64,000 nt of DNA, taken from Membranipora membranacea (lineage: Eukaryota; Bryozoa; Gymnolaemata; Cheilostomatida; Membraniporidae). Below are positions 13,101 to 25,800 of this stretch, in pieces. The notes beneath the pieces are model-generated. The model did not search any database. It saw nothing but the letters and a program-made list of their open reading frames with translations, and had not been told where the DNA came from. Each line of letters starts with the position of its first letter. Position 1 is the stretch's first letter. A program made the translations under genes and the position numbers. Location of the stretch: NCBI GenBank assembly GCA_914767715.1, contig OU612075.1, forward strand, positions 3,346,001 through 3,410,000. The letters run 5' to 3'.

Positions 13101-16100
13101 CAATGATGATGCGTTACAGCCTTCGATACTCGAGCAGTATTTGGTATCCTCCAGTGATTGTTGTGCTCTGGGTGAATATTCTCTTGGTGAGTGTTATGCG
13201 TTATTGTTTAGTTGTTTACTACTTCTGGGAGAGCAGTGTACAAAATTTACCAACTTATTTATTGCACTCCACTGTCCTGTTCACAGATATTATTTTAATC
13301 TCTACTCATTTGTATTTGTTATCAAAGGTATCCAACATGCTACCAACGTTAATAGCCCTTTGTTATGTGGTTATAGCTGAAATTTGTATTAGTCTCTCAG
13401 AGTTTAATATCGTGAGCTTTTGTTCTGAGCCAACAAAGGCGGCATTTAATTTAATACTGAGAGCAGTTCAACTTGAATTGCAATGTAAATATAGCATCTG
13501 ATATGTAAGGCCATCGATACAAGTATGGGCCTGTCGTGGCAAACTAAGGTCGAGCTTGCAAGGTGCTCTAGTGCTGCGCCAATCATGAAATCTTATTGTG
13601 CAAGTTTAAGGCTTACAGTTTGGTTAATAATTATGGGTGACGTTCCTGATGAGATGCAGAAATATATGGGATGGTACTAAGTTTGGTGCAGTAAACAAGA
13701 ACTGTAAACTGAAACAGCAATGAATGACCCTTCCCTACTGCCAATCAACTCTTGATATAGGAACTGCCATCAAATTTCAACTTAGTCCTATTTGCTGTTT
13801 GAAAACTTCAAAATAAATATTGATTGATTTGTATTTTTACATACGATATCATGGCAAGGATAATGAAGAAATGTATGTATATGACAGAAAAATTCATGAA
13901 GTAATTAAAAAAACTGCACTGACGTTTAGTGGCAGGCTGCGTCTGGGCCTGAATTTATAGGCATTATGTGAGGATACTCTTTGATTGATATTAAAAATGA
14001 TACGATTGTACAGAGGATGAGACTCATTTCTTTAAATATCACTGAAATGATTAGCACAGATTGAAAACATAAAATCATTGAGGTTGGTAAGTTGCATTAA
14101 AACAAAGCTTGTTTCAACTCAATTTTGGACCGGTCAACATAAATTGATCACATGGAACCTGGTCGACTCAGTACTAGGTTATAGTTTTCTTTGTCTTACA
14201 CAAATTATTAGCAATTTTTGTTGTTGACTCGCACAGCTCTAATTAACTATAGTCAACAACGGGAGGTATTGGCTAATAATGCACCTTGTTGCTATACAAA
14301 GGTAACATAAACTCAACACAAACAAAAAACTAAACACTTTATCGATTAGGAACTACACACACACACACACATGTATATAATGATGGATGAAGCGTATATT
14401 ATAATCTACTTTTCCCTCTTTTCCTAATTAATGCCAGGCTAAAAGCTATAAAGACAAGGCAAATTGGCCAATTAGAACACTTCTTAGTAAAATGAAATGA
14501 CATAAGCCCAAGCCTCAATAAACCTGCTAACTGAAAAGGTATTTAGGTATGATGTTGTTCTAGCTTTTTATCTCTCAGCACATGCTAAGTCATCATACAT
14601 ATAGTTTTTGACCTTGTCAATGCCAGCAAAGATCTTTTTTCTTAATTTACTACAACAATTACTCTATTGGGTTGCCTTCTGTGTGTAATAAAAATGAAGC
14701 CAGATCATGCCATATTTTATTCACAGCTGGTGTCAACGACCGTGGTGAGGAACGCAGGCCTGTTTTGCCAAACTCTGGGAAACCCCACCCACCTGCAACG
14801 ATCATGATTACTACAGGAATGAATGCACACATTAGATTAGTATTTCACCGTCTTTTTACAATAGGAAGTTTGGGAATATAATATATATAATTAATTTAAA
14901 ATAGGCAAGACTTACACTGTAAGTGTAGTAGGTAACATTTCAAGAATGTTTACAAGAAATCGTAATGGAGGACGGAGGTTAATCTGTCGAATTGGCAACA
15001 TCAAAAAATGACAAAACCTTGCAGATAGGCCATTGCAAGCAAATCGAATGTTTCACAAATAGTAACTCACAAAAATTTTATCCGGATTACCCATAGACTT
15101 AATATACTATGGGATTACCACATCAGAAAAGTTATGAAGACGATAAATTTAACGACCAATCATTCCTGAAACAACTAATTTATAAATACTATATTTCATT
15201 CATACCCATCATAAGTACATTGTATACAGACATACTGATCACTTTTGCAATGATCTATTGTGAGTTTTGTTATTAGTTCTTCATGGCAAAAAGGAAGACA
15301 ACTCCGAATTGAAAAACAGTGAAGATTTTCGCTGGGAGAAGAGCTTCACCTAATCAATTTTATAATGAAGTGACTCTAAGTTTGTCTGAGTGCACAGACT
15401 TGAGAGTTATCAAGGAGGAGTTTAAACACAGATACTAAGTTGCAGATAGCTTTGCAGACTAAAAGTAATTCACTTTCAGATTGTTCGTTCGATATTTTTA
15501 TTTTATGTTAACATGAATATTTGTGATGTATGGGGTTACAGTAGGGGCTGGTGCGGAGTAATAACTATATGCATGTGTGTACGAAGTATATCACAAAAAG
15601 TCTGAGAGATTAACTCACACAACAGAAAAAGCTTTCAAGTGAATTATACCATCAAGGATTGAGAATTCGACAGAAAAATTAGAAATTGTTATATAACTAT
15701 GTCTAATACAGCAGTGTCATCTAAAACTCATCACCACATCTTGGAAATAATGCTGAAGAAAACTGAGTGAGTTAAGCTTAAATTAGGAATATTTTTAACC
15801 GAAACCTATTTAAAACTTTAGCTGAGTCATTTCTGCGCTTGATCAATAGGGTATTACAAAGAGAAGACAAAACCAAACACAAACACAATGTGATTTCTTT
15901 GCAAATTTTATGTAAATAGTTGCTTGTGTTGAATGCTTATGATATGACTAATGATATTGCAAACTTCCATGAAGTTATGAATTCATACACTCTCAAACTT
16001 TTGTGAAGCGTTCTTTATCTATACTCTGGCATTGACATCTTGTGAGAAATATCTTAGTGAAGAAACAAAAAACAGCTTAAAATTCCTTAGGGTTTGAGAC

Positions 16101-16808
16101 ATTTGAGAAAATAAAATAAACTGATTAAAATGCAATACATGTCTTTTTTGGTTATCAAATAAATAAAAAACAAATCTCTAGCAATTACTCACGGGGTAAC
16201 AAAAATATTAAGCCCTATTAAATGCTGTCACTGACAGCCTATATTATCACCTGCACAAAGCGCTGAGAGTTTCTTTGTTGTGTTTACCTATCAAACTGTC
16301 TAGAGGCGTTTTCCTGATAAAGTGAAACGCTCCTAGACTTGCTTTAATAGTCAATAACCATCATAGCCGTTCCTGAAACACAACAACAGATTACATTACT
16401 AGAACGTCGTGCTATGGATAATAATTTTCTGTTTCAGACATCAAATATACCATATACGATGCGAGGTAATTATTTGGGATCAGTTGCTTTCACTTCTAGG
16501 AAATTTATGACAAATGGACATATCAAGAGATTGTAGAGGAGTTCTCAATTCTCAAACAAGTCACTAAACTGAATTATGTGATGGGTAACGCAGGCATGTC
16601 TAGGGTGAAAAAATCTGTGGATGGCTGCATTGAAATCAGATAACAAGTCAGAGTTTGGTCTGATCATTCAGGGATTTTAATGCTCAGTATATTCTTGGGA
16701 CATTCTAACATGTGCTATTTAATTTGAACAAGAAGTGTACAGGAGACCATTCTGAGACGAGAGGAAACCCGCAACTAGGAGACGAGATTATATCTGATTC
16801 TGTCATTC
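10162..16808. other. Mostly non-coding stretch between the unidentified gene and the palmitoyltransferase gene
   Basis: I see no recognisable gene here. Two minus-strand segments have acceptor-like borders and short open frames: 14792-14717, after a GTTGCAG acceptor and higher in GC, and about 12032-11985, between a CCTGTTCCAG acceptor and a GTAAGA donor. Either could be an additional 3' exon of the palmitoyltransferase gene or a 5' non-coding exon of the next gene, but neither adds a known domain. The hydrophobic plus-strand frame at 13103-13501 has no gene-like support. Confidence 0.5.
14354..14371. repeat. (AC)n microsatellite
   Basis: Nine AC dinucleotides in a row, in non-coding sequence between the two minus-strand genes. 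Confidence 0.8.
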
Positions 16809-19800
16809 TTACCGAACTTGCCCTTCCTCCATTGTGTTGTAGTTCTGACTTCTCAAATCAAATCTGGTCGGATATTTCACACCGTCTCCCTTACTATAAA
16901 GTAACGTATGTTAAAACTTACTGAGCGATAGAATGAAGCCTGATCAGGAATAATGTCAACGATATTTTGATTCAACTTCTTATTATCACCAAAGTAAATG
17001 CTGAAACTTGGCGATTATTGCTATATCTGATCAGGTAGCTTGATGTTATATAAGATAGCTTTCATTTTGTTTTAATGGAAAAAACTATCAACAAAAAATA
17101 TATTACTGTTGGCAGCAAAGTTGCAATATTATGAGGCAGTAGTGCAGTTGATTTTTCTACAAGCCCAAGTTATTGTGCAGAAGATCACTTTTCACCCTCT
17201 ATTTCTTCAATTTTGGATTTTTCCTGCAGTTTGAACTCTATAGTGACCAACCAATTGTTTGGCAAACCTCCTAGTGCAGGTAAGGTAGGGCCAACCTGTT
17301 TAGATTGTATAAAATGAACGACACTCACCATGTAAGCAGAGGAAGGAACCACTTCTTACTGTCATCTCCGAATACTTCTCTCCAGTTGTTACCTTTTCCC
17401 AGATTAAATGCAAACTTATCCGGACCTGTGTTCTTAAATATGGGTGGTCTGAATGACTCTACAAAATATACAGAGGTCAAACTGAAACATTGAGATGGTC
17501 GACGAATGTGCGGAATGAGCCGGGCAGCTACGTAATTCATTGAATAACAAGCAATTAGTCTTGAAACAATGTGGGCATTTGATCATGATTGTGTCATGGC
17601 GAGTTGTAATACTCCAGTTTCACCCACTGGTATCAGGAGGTATATTATAGGCTTGGAATAAGGGTTGTCCGTTCAAGAGAGCGAATATGTTCTCAACAAC
17701 TTGAATACAAGAGTTGACAAGCCTTAATTGCGCTCTGACCAATTAACAAAGCTTATTAATCTGCCGATATTGCTATCTTATTGTTCCCAAATCGCGCACT
17801 CCGAGATAGAACTCAACACAGTGAATAATAATATATTGCCTCATGGAAAGGAGGAATGAGCGAGGATTGTAACCGATTTGATAGCCAGGATTTGGTTCAA
17901 AATTATTTCTCATCCTCATTGAAAGACCTACACAAGGCATACATCATCATGACCTTAGTTTAAGCGCTCAAACTGTGGCGGGATAGCTGGTAGAGGAATT
18001 TTATTATCAACCACTGGGTGGGGAAAGTGGTATATAATGTCATGCTACTACGAGCTATCCCGCCACAGTTTGAGTGCTTAAACTATCATGACCTCTGAGG
18101 CAAGTTGATACATTGTGAGAAGCAGAAATTTTCTCACCTAGTTGTTAAGGCCAGTGATACACTGAAAGTAACGGACACACACTTACCTAGGGTAGTCTGA
18201 GTTATTCTTACCTAGGGTAGTCTGAGTTATTCTCACCTAGGGTAGTCTGAGTTATTCTTACCTAGGGTAGTTTGAGTTATTCTTACCTAGGGTAGTTTGG
18301 TTCCTGAGTACCAGATAGAGATGATAGCCTAATAGTCCGAGTACAGATAATGAGAACATGATAGAGACTATAAACAGGAAAAGTACATGGAAGTTCATTG
18401 TATCCTTGTCTGCTGAACCGATACCCTGTAATAAGAAATCAAATAATACAAGCTGCTGTCACGGAACCAAACTTGTAAGTGATTCTACTACATTTTGTTG
18501 TGACAATTTATGCATGAATTTCATAAGCTCAGTTGACAGAGAGATGACGCAGTGGCAAAAGCAAATTGTTTATGATGTGAAGGACTGTGATGGACTGTGC
18601 TGGCGTTCTGGGTAGGGTGAATGATGTCATGATTTGCCTGCTCCTTGCGTGCCCGAAAGAAGAAAGATATATCCAATATAGGATTTTTTCTTAACAATGA
18701 GCGATCAACATATCAGTGTCAAAAGAAAAACTAATAGGATTTTAGGTTTGATAAGGTGAGTTTCAATCTGAATGGCAGCAGTTATGAGAATTGAACTCAG
18801 TCATTAACAAAATATTGAATTATGAACAGAACACAGATTGAATCCCAACTGATAGCTGTTTGAACCTTCAAGCGTAAAGGTTTTTTGTGTGAGAAGTGAC
18901 TGATGTGAGTAGATGGTGTAAAATGTTTGATGATTGGAGTTGACTCTCCTGTACATCAACTGATTGGCAAGTCGAGGATGTGAAACAAAAAAAAATACAG
19001 GCAGTATGGAGATGAGTATTGTGCTGGTATGATATGAGAGGTGAGTATAGATAGTATAGATACTAACAGACGCAGGTACAGTAGTGAGAATTAAAGGAGG
19101 AGTGAGTTCTGGTGTAGCAATAGTTCTCAGAGCTCCTTGACTCTAAACAGAAGAAACAATGAACAGATAACTATGTGTCAGATTGAAGAAAAATTTGCAA
19201 CCATCCGAATGTTCAGTTGGAGTAACAACTGGATGTTGAAAATAAAAACTGATATGGTATAGTATAAGCCTCTTTTTACCATAAACTCAATTATTTCGAG
19301 CAGCATTGATTCTAGTTTTAACATGTAAGGTGATATCCAATGAAAGGATCACCAAGTTTTGAGATGATTTGGTATGAGTACCGATTGCATTGAGCAAAAG
19401 AATACGATGTTTTCTGAAGGTCAGACTGCAATGACAACCAGACTTAAATTTCCAAGGATCATTTTGATAATGCAAGGCAAATCGAAACTAGAAAAGGTTA
19501 ATGTATTTAACACAAAATGGATGGCTATTTAACATAGACTTGTTACTCCAAGTAGACATTCTGATATCCCTGAGAACTCACTATAAAACGGGGTGATTTG
19601 GAGTACATCGGTATGAAATATTTGAGAGAGGAGAGTGATATATATATGCAGTAAACATAGGCATAAGTCAGGAAAAGGAAGAACAGCTTATAGTTACTTT
19701 GGCCCACACAATTATTCACCCTGTAATCAACATAAAACGGACAATTCAGGAAGGATTTTTATATTTTGGGTTGTCTTCTCGTTGGTACAATATAACCTAA

Positions 19801-22800
19801 GAGGAGACAACTCATGTATTACAAGTGTGATTTCTCCTGTGGTAGTCTACGCACTGTGCAGGATTTGCTTGGATTTTTCCTCTCATTACTTCTACATTAA
19901 TCTTACTTCATATAGCCTAGGGTCCAATAATACACATTGTATGACCTTGTGTCAATTTCATGAATGACCGCCCTTATTCAAAATGAAAGAAATTCTGGTT
20001 GACATTTTCTTCACTACTTGGCAGTGAATATCTCTGCTCATGGGTATTTCCCAAACATGAGGCTACTTTTCCCAGAGTCTGACTGGAATACTCTCATACC
20101 TGGAGCATTATAGTAGGTGGCATGAATAGAAATCAATAGATATTGCAGTTTTAGTGCTCCCCTTGATTAACTTATAACACTCAAGGGCAGACAACTCCAG
20201 CAAGATCCTGCATTGTTCTCAGACTTTTTCCCCTCCGGGGGGCCGTCGGACAGGGGGCAAAGTCTGGGGGGCTCAGACTACTCCTGTGGGTGTGATTCAA
20301 TCAGTTGCTCCTCTCCTTCACAACTCCAGGGGACTTGGTGGATTTTGACTAAGATCCTCTGAAAATGCTCCTTGAAAAATACACAAATTTCCGAAGGAAT
20401 CATGTTAAGGAGTTGATCCTCACTGAGACCGGCTCACTTTTCAAGCTACACGATCATCCCAACCCAAGGTCTTTGTGTGGTCGCTGGGAGGACCAGCAGA
20501 GGAAGTAGAGGAATCCTGATTGAATCTCACCCCAATCATACAACTACAGGGAGGCCTACTGATAACACAAAGGACCTGTAGTGACTGACCTTCCAGAATG
20601 TCACAAAGTATTTGAGATCGGTGAAAGCTATAAATAGACAGTAGAGCTCGGCGTATAACAGGAACAGGATAAAGTATTTATAGTTGATATAGCTGACACA
20701 ATTATTCACCCTGTAACAGAAGAACAAGCCCGTTATTTGGTAGAAAATCGCAAATTTGTTTACATTTTTTATCGCTGAATTTGGTCGGATGCAGAAGAGA
20801 AGACAAGGCACCATACCTGACTCAACATTCAGATTTTGATAATTTAATACCGATTTTGATGACATTTCTAGGATAAGAAAAAGTGACACTCCAAAATGAA
20901 CCTGATGTCTGAGATGCTCCGATGTCACATGGAAATTTGTTGTATTAAAAATTCTGGTTATTTGAATATTGAACCAGATATGTTGGTTGCCAGTTGACTC
21001 TCTTCTGCACCATCTAGGCATCATCTTACAAATTCTCAAGTGCCAAGATGGTACTTATCTGCCACTTAGGTATTTAAGTCAATTACAAATTGTTCTCAAA
21101 GTGGTCGTTTTCTACCAAATATGGTGTAACAACAGAACATGTTAATAATAAAGAGCATCAAACAGTGAATACAATTGAAGCATGATAGTTGGCGTGAGAA
21201 TTAAAATCCAACATGTAACTTCTGTGTAATTTTAAGATCGCAATAATCTTTGGCACTTTTGCAGTATGTACCTAGTATATTCATGAGCAATACCAAAACA
21301 ATGTTCCATTGGGTCACTCAAGAAATGAAGTTTAGCAAAATTTTTACTTCTAGATGATAGACAATGTTTCAATTAGTGGACACAGAAGATCATTTGGAGA
21401 AATCCCACTTAGTTTGCGAGATATGACAATTTGTATGAATTCAATAACATCACTATAATGCATGAATAGCCTTTGTTATTACTGCCCTGAGACATGAGCA
21501 ATAATATAAGGACCCTCCTACGTCACAGGGTCATTAACCAGACACATCACTTGGGTTAAATAGAAAGCCATGGGCAATAGCTATCTACTGCCCAATCCTT
21601 GGAACAGGGAATTTCTGACGCAACGATCCCTTTAAATGGAAGAGTGAACAACTGGAACACAAAACTTAAATTGGAAATTTACAGCATCAAAACAGTACAC
21701 CCCTATAATTAAACTATGCTTATATGCATTGATATATATATATATATATATCAATGCTTATATGAGCTGTTTCCATAACTAGGTATACTTTCTCAGCTAT
21801 ATATCAAATATGGCTATTATATGGTTCTTGCATGCTTTGGTTAAACTTACCACGGACAATGGTGATCCATCTTCGTAACACACCTGTAAGGAAAACCACA
21901 TAATTAGACACAGGAGCAACATTTTATTCATCATGTCAATTTTTCTCAATTAAAGATCACCCAAAGACCAATGCACTTTATAGTCAGACAGTTACTTACC
22001 ATGCAAATCTGCCATAAGTAACTGCCTGACTATAACATACATTGGTCTTAGGGCAGCCTTTAATTGTGGTGGTGGGTTGTGATGGTAGTGATTATCATTG
22101 TTATTTTCTAGCTGATAAAAGAAACTCAAAACAGCAACTGTCGATTTCAGAGAACCATCCATTCACCTCTCTCACATTGTGTACGTCAAGAGATGACAGG
22201 TTATCATCCAACAGGCCATGGTGATGACTATGGACACCTTTAGTACCATATAATCATTAACTAGTCAGTAACAAACAGGTGTGCTTAAAGGTAGTACCAG
22301 TATATCCTGAGTTAGCATTCTGACAGGGTCACTGCCATGAACTGCTCCTAGGTTTCTCTAGAGTAAATGGCAGGTGACACTATAGAGTTATTATATAGCA
22401 TCTCATAATTCTTTGGAAACAAGGTTGAACATAAAATAGAACACTAACAGGAAACTAAGATCATGAGTGAAAGAGAGAGTCAGAGGTGTCTTACAATTAG
22501 AAACAGCAAAAATCGCCATCTGATCGCTTTCAAATCGCTCAGTCCTTGATGGAACTATATGCATTCTCAGTGAGCGATTGGTCTAATTGTGAGGCCAAGT
22601 GAGTGATAATTTGAGTAATGTAATGTGATAGTGATATCTTGCTTTAGTAAAACATCGCTCTTTCTAATTGAAAGCCCACCTAGTATGGTTGCCCCTTGCG
22701 AGCATAACCAGCCATATCAACTATATTTCGAAATGAAATCAACGTATAGCGTAACTTACATTTTACACACAGAGCAGTGATGAGCTCGATCTGGTTTGAT

Positions 22801-25800
22801 ACATTTACACTTCTCACAGTATCGGACACCTAGAAAACAACCATAACATTCATCATTATAATACAATGTGGGCATCATTATACAGCTGTGGGTTACTTAA
22901 AAAATGTGGGTTATAATCGCAAGTTTGTCTCTGTCGGAAGACTGAGAAATAAAGGTGCCTCAAGGGCACTGCCGCCATATTCAGCGCCAAGTTGCTCTCA
23001 GTTTGCAGGCAGGTTGGAGCACACCCTGTTGGTAGACTGCAGCAGGATTCGAACCCGAGACCTCCAACGCTTGCGTGCTAGAGGGCAGGCGCTCTAGCCA
23101 CTTAAGCTACTATCTAATGGTGATAAGCCTGGCTCACCTCAGGGCAGAGGTAAAACAGACCTGATCCAATTTGACTGTATATGGGTGTTTCTCCTCCTCT
23201 TGCTTGTGGCGTAGTATAGCCTGTCTTGACATGTTTTGTTGTGGGGGGGGGGGGTGGATCAGGTCTAGACAGGCTAGGTAGGGCCATGTGAAGATTAGTC
23301 AACATATCGGCAAATGTGATCAAACTCAATCCAGGGCATAGGAGTTTGAAAACTGTTGATTCAAGGTGTAGAAGCCAAGGCTTGTGTCTGCCGTATTTTA
23401 ATTAGTCGGGCGACAAACCCCATATATATATACTTTTGGTTATCTTATGTGGTCTCTGGCTATCTCAGGTTAATGAATTCACTTGATTGCAGCAATCATC
23501 AACCAAACAGTGAACTGGTATGTGCGAACAGAATATGAATCCTTGTTAGCTTTTGTTTTTATCGGTAGGTTCATAGGCTTGATAACAAACCTAGACAGGA
23601 CACTACGTGGAGCATTGGGATTGTGGGTGACTTTGCAACTTTGAATTGCTGAACTTTCAATTTCAAGTTTTTTTTCATTTTTTCATGTGGTCTTGCAGTT
23701 TAAGATGAACACGTTCCTAGTTACCTAGTTGAAGTTTATTGTGATTACGAATAATATTGTAAATTTCACTTGCTTTAAATTTTGACATACACTCAACGGC
23801 CACAAAATGTTCTACATATTATCAAAATAAATTACAAAATGCAAATAGTAAATCCAGTGAACTAACCAAGATATATATTGTTTTTGTCTAATTCCTGCAT
23901 GTAGGTTATGACTTGCACATTTGAAATACGATATGATGAGTATCCCACAATGCAATTTTCTAGAACTCCAATAAGGTCAGACTAACTGTACCATAAATGA
24001 GTGACTTTATATATATCTGGATATTCCAATGTTGAAGTTGCATTGTGGGATAACCCTTGGAGCCACATATAGTAATACTCACACCCACCTTGATTGTATG
24101 TTCTGGTTAACACAGGCAGATGCTGAGCGAATTCCTCGAGAAGTTGTGCTCCCTTCTCCTTATCACTGGCCACCTCAGCTTCATGGAGTCTTGTCAGCTG
24201 GTCATCATTCAGAAAGAACTATAAAGTAATCGAAACGTTTGATCCCTTGAGACACAGTCTTCATATTCGCTGATGCTGTTCATATTCGCCTCATGATTAG
24301 TCCAAATATCACACAAACAAAGCATATTATAGCACGGCAGATAGAACGAGCCACCTGTGTTTTCTTGCTGTTAAGACTTAGCATAACTTCAACCGTAGTA
24401 GCGAATGAGAGTGACTTTGTGTAGTTTCTTAAACATTGTCATTGGTAGCATAATCAATAGTGAGATGTTGCCATCAGCAACTTCTGAAGTTTGAGGACTG
24501 CATCAAGAGCAAAGAGGAGAAATCACAACCATCTTTGTGGAAACATCAGTGTCGAATTCAACAGACTAATGAGTTATCTGAACAAGCAGTGATCACTGCG
24601 AGAAGGCGGTGAAGCTCTTTTTATTTGGTGAGTTTATGGTTGAGACTTCCTCAAGACAAAATGTTCCGGATTCAAACATAATTAATGATATATCGATGAG
24701 CTTGACCGGAGAACTGGGAAAAATAGCTGGAAACCAGATTAGTGATTCATTACCAGCCATCAAGCACCCCTTTGTTTAAAGCTCAATGAGCGTAGACATA
24801 TAATGCCTCCACAGGTCTTGTATGGGAGGTACATGATATCTCACACAAGCCCACCAAAGGGGTAGGATGCAGTGTAAAACACAAAATAAACTCCCCTTTT
24901 GTTATGTCTACTCAATTGCATTAGGTTTTTATGAGATTCTCAAGCTAACCATTATTCTAACAGAAATGTATAATTGTCTTTCCGAGGGTAAACAATATCA
25001 TTATTTCGATTGAATAAAAACTTACCTGCATAGGTGGGCTTGTAGGATTAGTGTAGATGATCTGATAGTACGCCCATCCAAACAAAAACAGTAAAGGGTG
25101 ATAGAGTAGTCCAAGTATCACTACAACAACAACTTATAATTAAAACTACCGCAGTAAAGTCTTCTTAGTAAAGTATTCTTGGGATGAACAGTCTACCATT
25201 TTACACCAAGCTTGAACTAGTGAAACTTATAGCTAGCTAAATATTACCCTATAGGAGTTTAATTTGGCTAGAGTTTAATTTCGCTATCTGGACCTGGTAC
25301 TAAATTTCGCTAGTACTAAATTTCTCTAGTAGGCTTACTAGTGAAAATTAAAAAAGAAATGTTCAAGCTGGGATTCGAACCCAGGGCATAACCCTCCATC
25401 TGATTGCAAGGCAGACACTTAGACCACTACACCACACTACCTTGCATGTGTAGGTAAGATGTATTCCTGTATAATTGAACATTGTTTATGAAACTATGGT
25501 GAGTGAGTTTAATTTAAGATACACTAAATTTCGCTACTTAGGCAATAAAGCGAAAAGCAAATCCTAAATGCCGCGAAAACTAAACTCCTATAGAGTAATA
25601 CCTGACCTAATTGTTTTATATCATCTCTCTCCGTCGCTAGTGAACATTGGTGCTAGCTAACATTAAGACATCCAAAATCTGCTTAACATTTGTTCCATTA
25701 AATAAAAAGAGCCTATCAACTAAGGGTATTTTGTAGTATATATATATACTAACCTTTCTCTGCCATATTCTCTTTAGGAATGGTATCTGAAATAAAAACA

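Noticed and set aside
13103-13501. 132-codon hydrophobic plus-strand frame
   Set aside because: Composition follows AT-rich DNA read in frame; no start context, splice signals or family resemblance, and an overlapping frame is also open.
14717-14792. Extra terminal exon of the palmitoyltransferase gene
   Set aside because: Splicing in is phase-compatible, but the frame already ends at TAA 16811-16809, giving a family-like C-terminus; the added residues match nothing I know.
18182-18306. CRISPR-like regular repeats (also 30686-30810)
   Set aside because: Units are directly adjacent without variable spacers and the setting is eukaryotic; these are minisatellites.
20536-21039. A single 167-codon exon
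   Set aside because: Only 20710-20590 is coding (VNNC to FWK); the rest is intron that happens to be open upstream of the acceptor.
25340-25440. Functional tRNA gene
   Set aside because: A- and B-box motifs are present, but acceptor and anticodon stems do not pair well, and the block recurs inside a MITE; the same objection applies at 43903-43980, 22905-23112, 57003-57228 and 47220-47290.
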